The notes beneath the pieces were generated by a model that did not search any database, had not been told where the DNA came from, and saw only the letters and a program-made list of their open reading frames with translations. 64,000 bases of DNA. Origin: Archegozetes longisetosus. Lineage: Eukaryota > Arthropoda > Arachnida > Sarcoptiformes > Trhypochthoniidae. Positions 48,143 through 58,975 of this stretch are shown here, one piece after another. A program made the translations under genes and the position numbers. Every line of letters begins with the position of its first letter. Within the stretch, counting starts at the first letter, position 1. Location: NCBI GenBank assembly GCA_018873245.2, contig JAEMBT020000006.1, positions 3,319,855-3,383,854 on the forward strand. The letters are read 5' to 3'.

Positions 48143-51100
48143 ATGACCGACAATATTAATGAGAGCCTAACTGAAAAAGTGAGAAGTATTTTGCATCTAG
48201 ACGAAGACGACGGCGACATCGAACATTTAGATAATGATCGTATGTTACAAGACAAATGTGGTCTATTTGGCTGCATAGCCAATGGTGAATGGCCCACAAA
48301 TTTAGATGTCGCTCATATCATATGTTTGGGTCTCGTCGGTCTTCAGCACAGGTTTTTATGGAAAATTTCAATTATTAATTGATTAGTTTTTACTCTAATT
48401 ATTATTTTTCTACTTATCTATTATTATGAAATTTGTTTTTATTTGCTTAAGTGTTTATGTCAATAGAAAACTTTCGATGATTAAACTCTTTTGTTACCAT
48501 ACTGTTAACCTGTGATAACATTTTTCATCAGTCGTATGATTTCTAAATAATATTTGTTTTGATAGTGAACACACTGTAAACATATAGTAAACAATTTTTT
48601 GTATTCTTATAAGATTTTAGTGGGTTTTTAGAGAAGTCAAATTAGCCTAGTTTTAAGACCTTAGCCATTAGGGAATAAGGGTTTCACACTTGAGAACAAC
48701 TGACTTTTCAGATAAGCTTTAGATATGCAATAAATTGATAGCTTATTTCCAAATTTTTGATAAAATTTTACTCAATTGTTGGTTACTTTACACAATGTTT
48801 TTTCAAGCTTTTCTCATTTATATAAACTGTTATCTAAAATAATCTGAATTGTGATGGCACAATTAATAGAAGTATTTTTTACAAATTGTCTCTCAAATAA
48901 CTCTTTAGGGGACAAGAGTCTGCTGGCATAATAACATGCAAATGGATTCACGGTTAGAACAAACACACAAAATGACAACTTTCAAAATGAATTCAATTAA
49001 ATATCCACTAACAAATTGTTAACATTTTTAGAGCCATTTGCAGTCCACAGAGGAATGGGTTTAGTCTCTCAGATATTCAATGAGCCAATTATGATGACTT
49101 TGAAGGGCAATTTGGGTATTGGACACACAAGATATTCAACAATGGGTGGCGCAGATAACTTGCAGTTAGCCCAACCGTTTGTAGTCCACACTAGTTATGG
49201 AACTATTGGGGTCGCGCATAACGGAGAATTAGTTAATTCTTCGAGATTAAGGCAAAGAATTCTAGCCAATGGCGTCGGATTATCAACAGGTACTTAAATT
49301 TTAAAATTATGATTTCCGCTCCGCAAAAAGAACCTAAGTGGTATATCCTGGAGATATGACTTTTGCCTTTTATGCGGTATTCTTTTTTTATCGTTGAACA
49401 TGTTCAGTATGAAAATTTTCAATTTTGACAGGAAGCGATAGCGAACTTATAACTCAAGCCCTATCTATGGAACCTCCGCAACAATTCAGACAATTTAATT
49501 TCGATTCCAGTAATAAGGGCTGCAATAACTGTGTCAATTGTTCTTCGGATGGATTGAAAAATGGATCAATAGTAAAAAAATTTTTTGATAAATTTAAACT
49601 GCAACTTAAATAAAAATTTTCTGTCATTTCGAAGGAAGACAAAGATATGAGATCACCCTATGCTTCACATTTATCGCAAAAGGACTCGGATTTTGTTGCG
49701 AGAATCCTTCATGTGAGACATTTTTCAATATGAACTGCTCCATAAATTGTTACCAATTTTTTTCTTCGATAACTAATAGTTGATGTCTTTGACACCGCTT
49801 TCATATTCATTGATTGTCATGTATGACGAATGCATTTATGCGATACGAGACCCGTTCGGTAATCGCCCGCTTTGCATCGGAGCTTTAGGTATGCCTTTCA
49901 AACAACTAGTACAATAAAGCTTCGTTATAGTGAGCCCCAGTCCCTTCGATTTTGTTGTAATGAAGTTTTGTTTTTTCTGATCAGTTCCACCGAACACACC
50001 TATGAAAGACGTTCATATACCCTCACAAGTGGATGGATGGGTTGTTTCTTCAGAATCGTGTTCCTTTCCTTCTGTTTGTGCCAGACTATACCGAGATGTT
50101 CAACCAGGAGAAATTGTTAAATTGGAAAAATACAAGAAACCAAAGACTTTGGCTGTAGTTCCGAGACCTGAAGGTATAACAAATCACAAGCAGACAAATT
50201 TCAATTATTTAAAAAAGAGCATAACTACTGACTCGGACAACATAAGTCTTAAATCCTTCTTTCGAATTGATGAGCATAGTTGAAAATTGACTTTTTATTT
50301 TTCAGAGGCACTGCCTGCTTTCTGTATCTTCGAGTACGTGTATTTCGCTCGACCTGACTCTATGATGGAGGGACAGGTATGAGAATACGTATATGTTAGC
50401 AGAATTAACTAACTGATTCGCAAATAATTTTTAAATAGATGGTTTACACAGTGAGACAAAAGTGTGGTCGGCAACTAGCAATAGAAGCTCCAGTTGTCAG
50501 TTCTGCTAATGCTTTAACCAACGGTGATGTCAGTGTGGCAACGAATGAAAACCTGATTGTAGCACCTATTCCTGAGACTTCGGTTCCTGCTGCTTTAGGT
50601 TATGCGCTTGAAGCCAAGTTACCTTATGTTGAAGTTTTCTGTAAAAACAGATACGTTGGTTAGTAATTAACTATCAGCATTTTTATAGTATTATTTTGCT
50701 CAAGGTTTTTATTTTTAATGAAAGGTCGTTCCTTTATTCAACCTTCTATGAGGTTGAGACGTTTAGCGGTCGCTAAAAAGTTTGGTCCACTTTCGCAAAA
50801 CTTTGCTGGAAAATCTATTATTCTTATCGATGATTCCATAGTTAGAGGTTTGCTATCATTAGTATAACTTTTCTATATGAAGTTTTTATACATTCTTATT
50901 TCAATCAAAAGGAACAACAATTGGACAACTGATTCGGTTATTAAAAGATGCAGGTATGAAAAACCAAATAATACCTATCTAGTCAATGAAAAATTTAATT
51001 TTGCTTTCTTCCATCAATAGGAGCCAAAGAAGTGCACATTAGGTAAAGAAAAATAAAAAAAATAAAGACGTTATCTTTACCTTGATTATATAGCATTTGT

Positions 51101-51503
51101 GCCCTTTTCCGTACAAATTTGAATGAATGAAAAAATATGTTAATTTTAATAATTGCTAGGATTGCTTCACCACCACTTCACTTTCCATGTTATATGGGTA
51201 TCAATATTCCTACTAAAGAGGAGTTGGTTGCAAATCACTTGAAAGCTGAACAATTGGCACAAACTTTAGGTATAAATGGCTTTCAGCTCTATATGAAGTA
51301 AACAGAACTAAATTATTTTCTGTATGAAAGGAGCGGCTTCTTTGGTGTACTTATCGGTCGAGGGCTTGAGAAAATCAGTTCAATCGGGTATCAGAGAGGA
51401 AATGCTTAAGAATAATGATTACAACGAAGAAGAGCTACGCGAAAGGATAGGCCACTGTACGGCATGTCTTACTGGTCAATATCCTGTCAAGTTGAATTTC
51501 TAA
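48143..51503 (+). CDS. PPAT: Amidophosphoribosyltransferase (glutamine PRPP amidotransferase)
   Basis: This enzyme (EC 2.4.2.14) makes 5-phosphoribosylamine from PRPP and glutamine, the first committed step of cytosolic purine synthesis. Fourteen exons: 48143-48351, 48909-48952, 49032-49289, 49432-49571, 49635-49712, 49780-49888, 49985-50173, 50306-50376, 50439-50658, 50725-50847, 50912-50953, 51021-51042, 51160-51269 and 51331-51503. They give 595 residues. Cys39 (KCGLFGC) should be the N-terminal nucleophile after cleavage of a 38-residue propeptide. [15 protein letters not shown] and GSDSE mark the glutaminase domain, and [11 protein letters not shown] (about 471-481) binds PRPP. Cys349, Cys512, Cys581 and Cys584 fit the 4Fe-4S ligands. 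The propeptide is longer than the 11 residues of the human enzyme. About 35-40 extra residues with CNNCVNC (201-207) lie after PPQQ. A 63-bp intron removes an in-frame TAA. Confidence 0.96.
49572..49634 (+). other. 63-bp intron of PPAT that contains an in-frame stop
   Basis: GTAAAA...TTTCGAAG, very AT-rich, between exons 4 and 5. Its length is divisible by three and the frame is the same on both sides, but reading through meets a TAA. Removing it joins GSI to EDKDM and keeps the conserved downstream DSDFVARIL in frame. The exact ends are inferred and need transcript evidence. Confidence 0.65.
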
Positions 51504-53604
51504 ATAACGGTATTAATCGATTATATAATACACCCAACAATATAGTATTTATGCAAAAATATTGCATGAAAAAATTTTATTATACAAAACATGGATTTAA
51601 TTTGAAATATTACGCAGTATTGTTTTGCGTTATTTTATGCATTTAATAATTTTGTAAAAAGTCCTTTATTCAATTGTAAACTTAATTAAAGCATAGATAT
51701 TAAATGAGGTACTTTTACCAAATTTTAAACGTTTAGGTCATTGTAGTTATTAACCCTTCGGTTGAAATTAGGACAATATTCGTTAGTATTTTTTATGTTT
51801 ATACTATATTTTATGAATATTATATTTCAGAGACTATGTAAGTGATTATTCAGTTTTTCTTGTCAACGAAATGGACAAAACCATAAAAGAAAATTGAAAA
51901 TTGAGAACTTTAAATAAATAAATGAGCTCATCAACTGACTAAAAGTTGACTATTTGAATAATCGTGAAGTTGACACGAAAATTGAATAAGTAAATGTGAC
52001 ATGCAACATGTTTATTAGTTAGTATTGTGTTAGGTTCAATTTTCAAATAGCTTATTAATGACTTCATTAAACGTGGCCTAACATCAAATACATAAGTTGT
52101 ACCTCATTTGTAAGCAATCAATGCTTTTAATATTAGATCATGAAAGCAAAGTTGCCGATGTGTATTCATAACTTTCCCAAAGATAATTACTTAGATTACC
52201 TCTCTATTAATGACTGATCATAATTAAACGAATATAAACCTGTTTTAACAATCATAACCTACATAAGTTGTCAGAAAACCTCGATCTTGATTTATAAATA
52301 TGCTCAGTTTAAACATGCTTATTGATCATGAAAGCAAATGAGTTGCCGCATGTAAGTGATATCCCATAATCAATGATTTCCCAAAGAGGTGAAAAATATA
52401 CTTAGATTATCAGACTTCGTTCTATAATAGTACGAAAGATATAAATTATTTTTCACTAATTGAGTCCATCGTATGATGACAATACCTGACTTACAAAGAT
52501 CTAGAATAAATAAAACGCTGTTGTTAACAACTCGAAATATTGAATAATTCGCAATAAATTCTAGATGTACCTGACAACTATAAGTTTCAACTGTAAACAA
52601 AGTAATTTTTAAACGGAATTGAATGTCAACATTGAAAAATTTTATATTGAAGGGTTTAGCTTTATTTCCATGATTTAAGAAGTTGTAAACTTATGAAATA
52701 GATTTTTTCCTTCAATATTCAATGTATCGTTAATTATAAAATTGAACATCATACAGAAAACTTCAAAAATTTCAAAATATAGTAAATAACTAAAATAATT
52801 CTAAACTGTCGATACAATTAAACGTAAGTAAATATTGAAATACTGTAAAAAGACAAATGAGTTTAATAATCATTTAACGAAAATTTGAAGGTTGGTAAAT
52901 GTGAGATGGAATTTTAGAGAGTAAAGGACTATATTTTAAATTGTTACTTCAATACAAAAAATGATTAATTAATAATATGAATAGGAAAATGCACAATCAC
53001 AAAATTATTTTCTTTCGTACTTGTGATAAACCTGCAAAAGAGTTGACCTATAAATTTTTTACATGATCGCGGATTAACCCTTAATGAGTGGAGATAAGAT
53101 ATGAGGAGTGAGATACTGAAAAGTAGTATCGGCACTCAGTCATAAGAAAATGAATAAGTGAGTAAACTCTGGAATTCGTCTTATACGTATCTTTAGTAGG
53201 TTGATAACAACGAAACTTATCGCTTGGACATAGAACAGCAATTAAAAGAAAGTTTCGAAAGAAGAATACCCAAATCATAGAGATTTTAGTCCCCCTTTGT
53301 GCCACTGCGTCACCTATATCAGTTGATAGATCTCATTGAGCACTAAAGGAATATATAGTATTTAATCCTAGTTTGTACGTCCTTTTAACCACTAGATGGC
53401 AAATACACTAAAATGTGAAATGTATATTTTTTACTGTTATTAGTACAAAAAGCAATTACTAAAAATACTAGAGATACTGAATGTAAAATAAATAGCTTAA
53501 CAGAACAATAAAAAAGAATATGAAATAGTAAAATAACCGATTTAAATTATTAAAATGTAAAATAGATAAAATTATTGACAGCAGAATAAAATATAAAGAT
53601 AAAA
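51504..53604. other. Intergenic stretch after PPAT, nothing supported
   Basis: The sequence is AT-rich. The minus-strand ORFs at 52370-52600 and 53081-53305 have no recognisable motifs. A TTAACCCTTCGG at 51751 resembles the piggyBac-type MITE end but lacks a partner. Confidence 0.4.
51685..51690 (+). promoter_or_regulatory. Possible polyadenylation signal (ATTAAA) of PPAT
   Basis: ATTAAA about 180 bp after the stop codon, with a second ATTAAA about 8 bp further on. No canonical AATAAA is closer. Confidence 0.3.
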
Positions 53605-53805
53605 TCAATCGCTATCGGTGCTACCTTCAGCAGCAAGCTCGGCAAAGAACTCGTCCAGCGAGTCTGCCAGCCTTGCAATGTCGGACCGTACCTGCCAAGT
53701 CCGAGATACCACAGGACTATCATTATATGAGCGCAGTATCCGATGGTCCAGAGCCCAGTTTTGCACTGACAGCAATATTCTAAAATTGCATCGATCTCCG
53801 TTTTT
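53605..53805 (-). pseudogene. Coding-like remnant of unknown protein
   Basis: A minus-strand frame of about 66 codons, GC-richer than its surroundings, includes LSVQNWALDHRILRSYNDSP, VVSRTWQVRSDIARLAD and DEFFAELAAEGSTDSD before a TGA at 53605-53607. The amphipathic acidic end looks like a real protein C-terminus. The frame is closed upstream by a TGA, and I see no clear acceptor. It may belong with the transposase-like remnant just upstream on the same strand. The plus-strand ORF 53618-53938 is its shadow. Confidence 0.4.
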
Positions 53806-53996
53806 GATTGCTCAATTAAAATATATAAAAAGTATTTTGTACTATCTGAAAAACGAGAGAATTCGGATTAAAACAGGCTCTTCAGCCTGTATACAGACCG
53901 AAAAGAGCCTGAGAGATCTAATGTGCCTGCACACTTGAACCTCAGGACGACCATCGCTTTTCTATGCTCAGCATAGTAGGAGTTACATAGTCTGCG

Positions 53997-54308
53997 TTAG
54001 TAAGTGCCGCAGGTTATGATATATGAATCATTTCTGTTAAAACTGGGAATCGACCAGAGAGCTCCTATCCATAGAAATAAAATCTGCTTCCTATTATTTA
54101 ACTTTCTAGCGAGAACCAGCTCGCTAAGATTTGGTTTGTCTAACCGGGATAGCATTCGCTCAGCGATTTTCTCTTCCCTGGAGATATCGGAATAAATAGG
54201 AGTGCTAAAAGCATTTAAAAGCACGCAGGTATTTCTAAAATCCCGAAAATCGTGCGCCAGCGAACCATTTGAAGCCGACTGGTCGAAATAACGAAATCGT
54301 TGTTGAAG
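53997..54308 (-). pseudogene. Transposase-like remnant (DDE nuclease C-terminal region)
   Basis: The frame reads RFRYFDQSASNGSLAHDFRD, then FRNTCVLLNAFSTPIYSD, EEKIAERMLSRLDKPNLSEL and a basic stretch, and stops just after ITCGTY. The pattern (F-R-Y-x-D, a DFR-FRN-C block, NAFxTPI, a run ending in ML-R) resembles the C-terminal region of arthropod IS4/IS5-like DDE endonuclease transposases. The catalytic part is missing and both ends are truncated. Composition is GC-rich relative to the flanks, which fits an inserted mobile-element relic. Confidence 0.45.
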
Positions 54309-57300
54309 TCATGTGTTTACTACTAAATTTAAATATGGATAAATGAATGTATAAGTATTTTAATATTTTATAAAAATATTAAAATTCCTTTATCTAAGTA
54401 CCCTTTTAAAATATTGAAAATAAACCTTAATATATCGACTCAGGATGAGTGATTTAATATGAATTGACTTTCATATCTCAGATATCTGTTAAAGTATTAG
54501 GTATAGGCTTTGCCCTCTATCGTCCAAACGATACGTTTTAGCAAGCTGAGGCCAAGATATATTCATTGTATCTATTATGAGCTTACAAATGATAGATTAT
54601 GTCGGTTTGAAGGTGCGAAAAATAGTCCGGTTTCAGTTTGAATCAGTTGATTTATAATTGTGACGAACTCTTCGGATTATGGTTTGGTTTTTCGCGATTG
54701 AGTATCGATGACTTAGTCAATTTTTTCAAATAAAACTTGATTCTATTAAAATCTCAGGCTTTGATATCAGTTCATTTTATCTATTCATTAGTCGTAGAAT
54801 CCATACGATTAATCAGAACTTTGATCAATTTTATGAGGCTCATTAATATAAAAATGAATTTTGATCGAAAATAATGAACCAATTATACATTCCAATAAGA
54901 ACTCACGAAAAGGAAAAATAAAAATATCAGTTAATTGACTGAACATTTTAAAAGTTATAATCAGAGTCTTAACTTTATAGGACTTAAAACAGGCAAAAAT
55001 AGGTAGGATTTTAGGACTCAAAATGACCAAAAGTAGGACTTAAAAATAGGACTAAAAAGCCTTTTTTAGACATTTTGGGGCATAAAGTATTAATTTTTAA
55101 CATTATTTTTGGTGTTAATACTTTAAAAGTTGCAAATTTATCTGAAAAATGCCAAAAAAGGATTATTTGCGTTCAAAATTAAGAAAATTAGTTTAAAATA
55201 AACCAAATAATTATTTTGTTGAAACAAAAGTTTAGCAAATTTCTAGAAAATTTAAATTTGTACTTGAATTTATATTAAATTTTATGAACCAATTTATGTA
55301 TAACTCTAAAAACTCATTGAATTTATGTCTAATTGAACAAAATTGTGCGTTTTTAGGTAAAAATCTAGCAAAAATAAGGTTTATAGGATTTTTATAGGAT
55401 TTATAGGAACATAAATATGAGCTCAAATTAATTGTTATTTGGTGATTGGCACTCATATCTTTGAATCCTAGCTTTTCGCTTATCTAATAAAAAGTTGGAT
55501 TTCCAACAAAGTTAAAACTCTGGTTATAATCAAAAATTAACAAAATCATAAATCATTTTTATCGGTAAGTTTCCTGAATCGAAAAATTAAATCATTCTTT
55601 TTCCTCTAATATATCACATTCTTATATTCTAGCAGAATTATATATTTGTTAATCAAATGAATAGTACAGTCTTGGGATTTCATTTTGAGGCACCGTATGC
55701 AATCTTTCATATAACTTATGAACAGCGAAGGAATACACTGAATAATAGAAATTAATTATGATTTATTAACAATGCAATATTTTTGTGGTATCAGACAAAA
55801 TATGGCACTAAAAAATTCACACGTCAAAGTATTGCACGAGAATATTACATATAATAACCTATGTATACGATATTTTGTTTGATACTACAATAATATTGCA
55901 CTATTAATAAATTATAATTAATTTCTATTATTCAGCATATTTTTTCGCAGTTCATAAGTTATATGAAAAATTGCATGAGGTGTCTCAAAATGAGGTCCCA
56001 AGACTGAAATATAAATACAAAATAAAGTTTTACATCAAAGAATAAATCTTGAATAATTTTCGACTCTTTCTTATTCTACTATCTTATTATTTCAAACTCT
56101 GTCCTGTTCTCATCAGATCTCTTTTATAATTACTAACTTTGAATTATTTCTTTTAGTTTAATGATTATTGAGCTTTTGTTCCAGATATCTTTAAGAATAT
56201 CTTTAAGATAATCATTTCTCGAAGTGAAGTTCTTTGAATGCAATACTTTATAACCTTTTAATCTCAATAATATTTTATTTTGTTCTACTTATTTTGAAAC
56301 TAATTCGTGTTTTAAACTCAAATAATATTTTTCTCACAAATATTACAGCTTTACGCAAACTACCTCGAAATTCAAGTGACTGTGGTTTTCGAGAAATATA
56401 TTTAAAAAATGCAATATGATTGGGTCGTATTGCTCAAAATATGCTTTATATAGAAAAAAGGTTTTGATAGAAATTGAATTTAGGTTTTAATGAAAAGGTT
56501 AATATCATTGAGGCTAAAGAACATTAGCAGATTATTTTGTTACAAATTCAGTAAGCATTGAGAAGTGTTTTAAGTAAAGGTAGGTATTTTCGAAAGTCGA
56601 GACCAGAGATTGAGAAATTTAAGTCTCAACTCTCAAAATTTCCGAAATTTATATGTTAGGGAATTTAGTGAAATATAAAATTAAAGTGAAGATATATTGA
56701 TGTGGTATTTTCATTTCTACATTTGTTTATACAAGTATAACTTAAATCAGGAACACTTGATAAAATCGGCCGATTTTCAAAGATTTTATCATGTATTACC
56801 ATAAATTTCTAGACTCTCAAACTGACCTCTATTTTTAAGTGAGATGTTAAAGAAGACTATTGAGCCGATAATTGGAATGAGTCTTATCATTACATTAAGT
56901 AAATTGATATCAATTTATTCTATTAATATATATAGAAACAACACTGAATTAACATACACGACAAAACATATAGCAGAATAAGGCTGACCTTTAGCCAGAT
57001 TGAAGAGAATAATGTATTGATATTCAAATTTTTTAGTTAAATAAGCTGTAAATATGAACTTGTTCAAAAGGTATAATAGAAATCCATTTTTACAGGTATA
57101 TCGAGAAAATTTCTGTTATGTAGAATGCATCTAAAAATTACAAGACCGTAGAATCTTATGGATTATAGACTAAGTTTATTGATTTAATTGAAAGTTATTC
57201 CACAAAATAGTCAAGTCTGAGGAATTACATAAATATGTAAGATTTGTGCTGAGTTTGTTGCCCTGTTTGAACTATAACTAGATATGTATGTCTAATAATT

Positions 57301-58975
57301 ATAAGGCCAAAAGCTAATTGCACCATAAATTGATCACTAGTATTTAGTTAACAGAATATTAAATCACAGTTATGTAGTTTGGAAATAAAATTTTTTTTGT
57401 TACTTTCTATTATAATGAAGTCTATGTAGAAATGAAAGTTTTCAAAAAATTATTTGACCCCATTGCGAACGGGATCAGACTTATATTGAAGGGGAAGACT
57501 TGAATATATTTTTAGAGCAAAAACTGGAATGTAATTCTAACTCTGATCTATCAAACTAATCGAACAAAGTTGACCCACACTTTTTATGAATCCAAATTGC
57601 AGTTACAGTGCTCTTAAACAATTACAAAAATATAAGGTTCAGATATGACACCCTAAACACGTGTTTTGAACAGGCGTTCTGAATTTTTATGTTTATTAAA
57701 AGTACAAAGTATGTAGGAACTGATAAATAAAGTTTTAGTAAATAATTCCTAGAAGTTTAAGTTTCCCACATTATAACTTTCCAACCAATGAGAATTATTC
57801 GATCGAACTTTGACTCAATTTTCAAGGATAATGGCAGATTTTTTCATACTATATGATCACTGTTTACTAATCTCTAAAAATGGTGACTTATGCCACAGAA
57901 ATACATATTTTTATCGTGAAAGGCAATATAACAAAGGAGTCCAATTCTCCTTCAAAGAAATTTCAGGTTCGGTTGCGTCATATCTACTATGAAAATGGTT
58001 AGTATATCAGGTATATCATGTTACAAGCTTACATTATCCTTCTTTATTTTTGCGAAAATTCTTTGCAAAAAATATTAAACAGTTTTTGAGTAAAAAATTT
58101 TCATTTTATTAAAGTCCATTTATTGTCACCTAATTCACAAATTTTCTATTTAATAATAAAACTACCATTTCGTTTCATAATAGAATGAATATAAAGAATC
58201 AAACTAAATTCCGAATTCTATTATTTCTATATTGAAGTGATTTGAAAAGTTCATGATACTATTTCTTATATCCTATGTAGCATTACTTCACCCATAGTTG
58301 AATCAGAAAAAGATAATATGAACGGAAGTTTTGTTCATCAATCATCAAAACTCTATTTAAAGCTCACATTTATTGATTCATTTATGAATTGATAAAACAA
58401 TTTGAAAGTCTCTTATTTGTGTAGTTTGATCACTCATTTCGTATACCAAGCAAATAAGTAGAGAAAAATATACTAAACTCCGATGGTGATAAACTAATTT
58501 TTTCGCATAATTTTGAAACAATGAAAAATTTCTCTTTAAATGATAATCTAACAGGAGAATAATCCAGAAATTTATAATTATCTAAAGAAAATTAAATTTT
58601 AATAATTTTTCATTTCAACAGTCTCCAACAGAACTAATTAAAGCACTTGTTGAAAAATAAATTGACGTGAATATGAGGTTAGCATAGAATACTGTTGGAA
58701 ATATTTCTGAAGCACATTTGTCGCCTAATTTAACTTGAAACGAATGGCAGCAACAAGTGTTTGGAATGGCTCGAAAATAAATCATATTTTGTAATATTTA
58801 ATGTAATACAAAAGAAAATTTCGGATAAAATATAAGTTTACTTAAACATAGGAATCGTTTAAACAAAGAATATTCAATGTTTTCAGTTTAAGGACCAAAG
58901 TTTTAGACTTTATGAACAATATAGGAAAGAATGTAGAAAACTCCTCAATTTTGTTTGTTTCGATCCACTCATATT
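54309..58975. other. Intergenic stretch with one MITE, no gene seen
   Basis: It contains the MITE at 55667-56006. A TAGGACTTAAAA-like motif recurs loosely around 54980-55060. ORFs such as 56234-56419 and 57810-57992 are unsupported. Confidence 0.4.
55667..56006. repeat. Foldback MITE with CAGTCTTGGGATT ends, copy 2
   Basis: The left end CAGTCTTGGGATTTCATTTT, continuing GAGGCACC, mirrors the right end (GAGGTCCCAAGACTG). The inverted repeat continues inward for roughly 150 bp per arm (for example ATAATAGAAATTAATTATGA against TATAATTAATTTCTATTATT). The span is 340 bp. The termini match those of 22337-22733. The central sequences differ. Confidence 0.8.

Noticed and set aside
48082..48297. 71-codon minus-strand ORF at the PPAT start
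   Set aside because: It is a shadow of PPAT exon 1.
49425..49613. PPAT as a pseudogene because exon 4 runs into a TAA
   Set aside because: A 63-bp AT-rich GT..AG segment removes the stop in phase, all other exons are intact, and the catalytic and Fe-S residues are conserved.
51740..52660. TTAACCCTTCGG at 51751 as the left end of another piggyBac-type MITE
   Set aside because: No matching inverted end with TTAA was found; the nearest GAAGGGTTTA at about 52648 is imperfect and not at TTAA.
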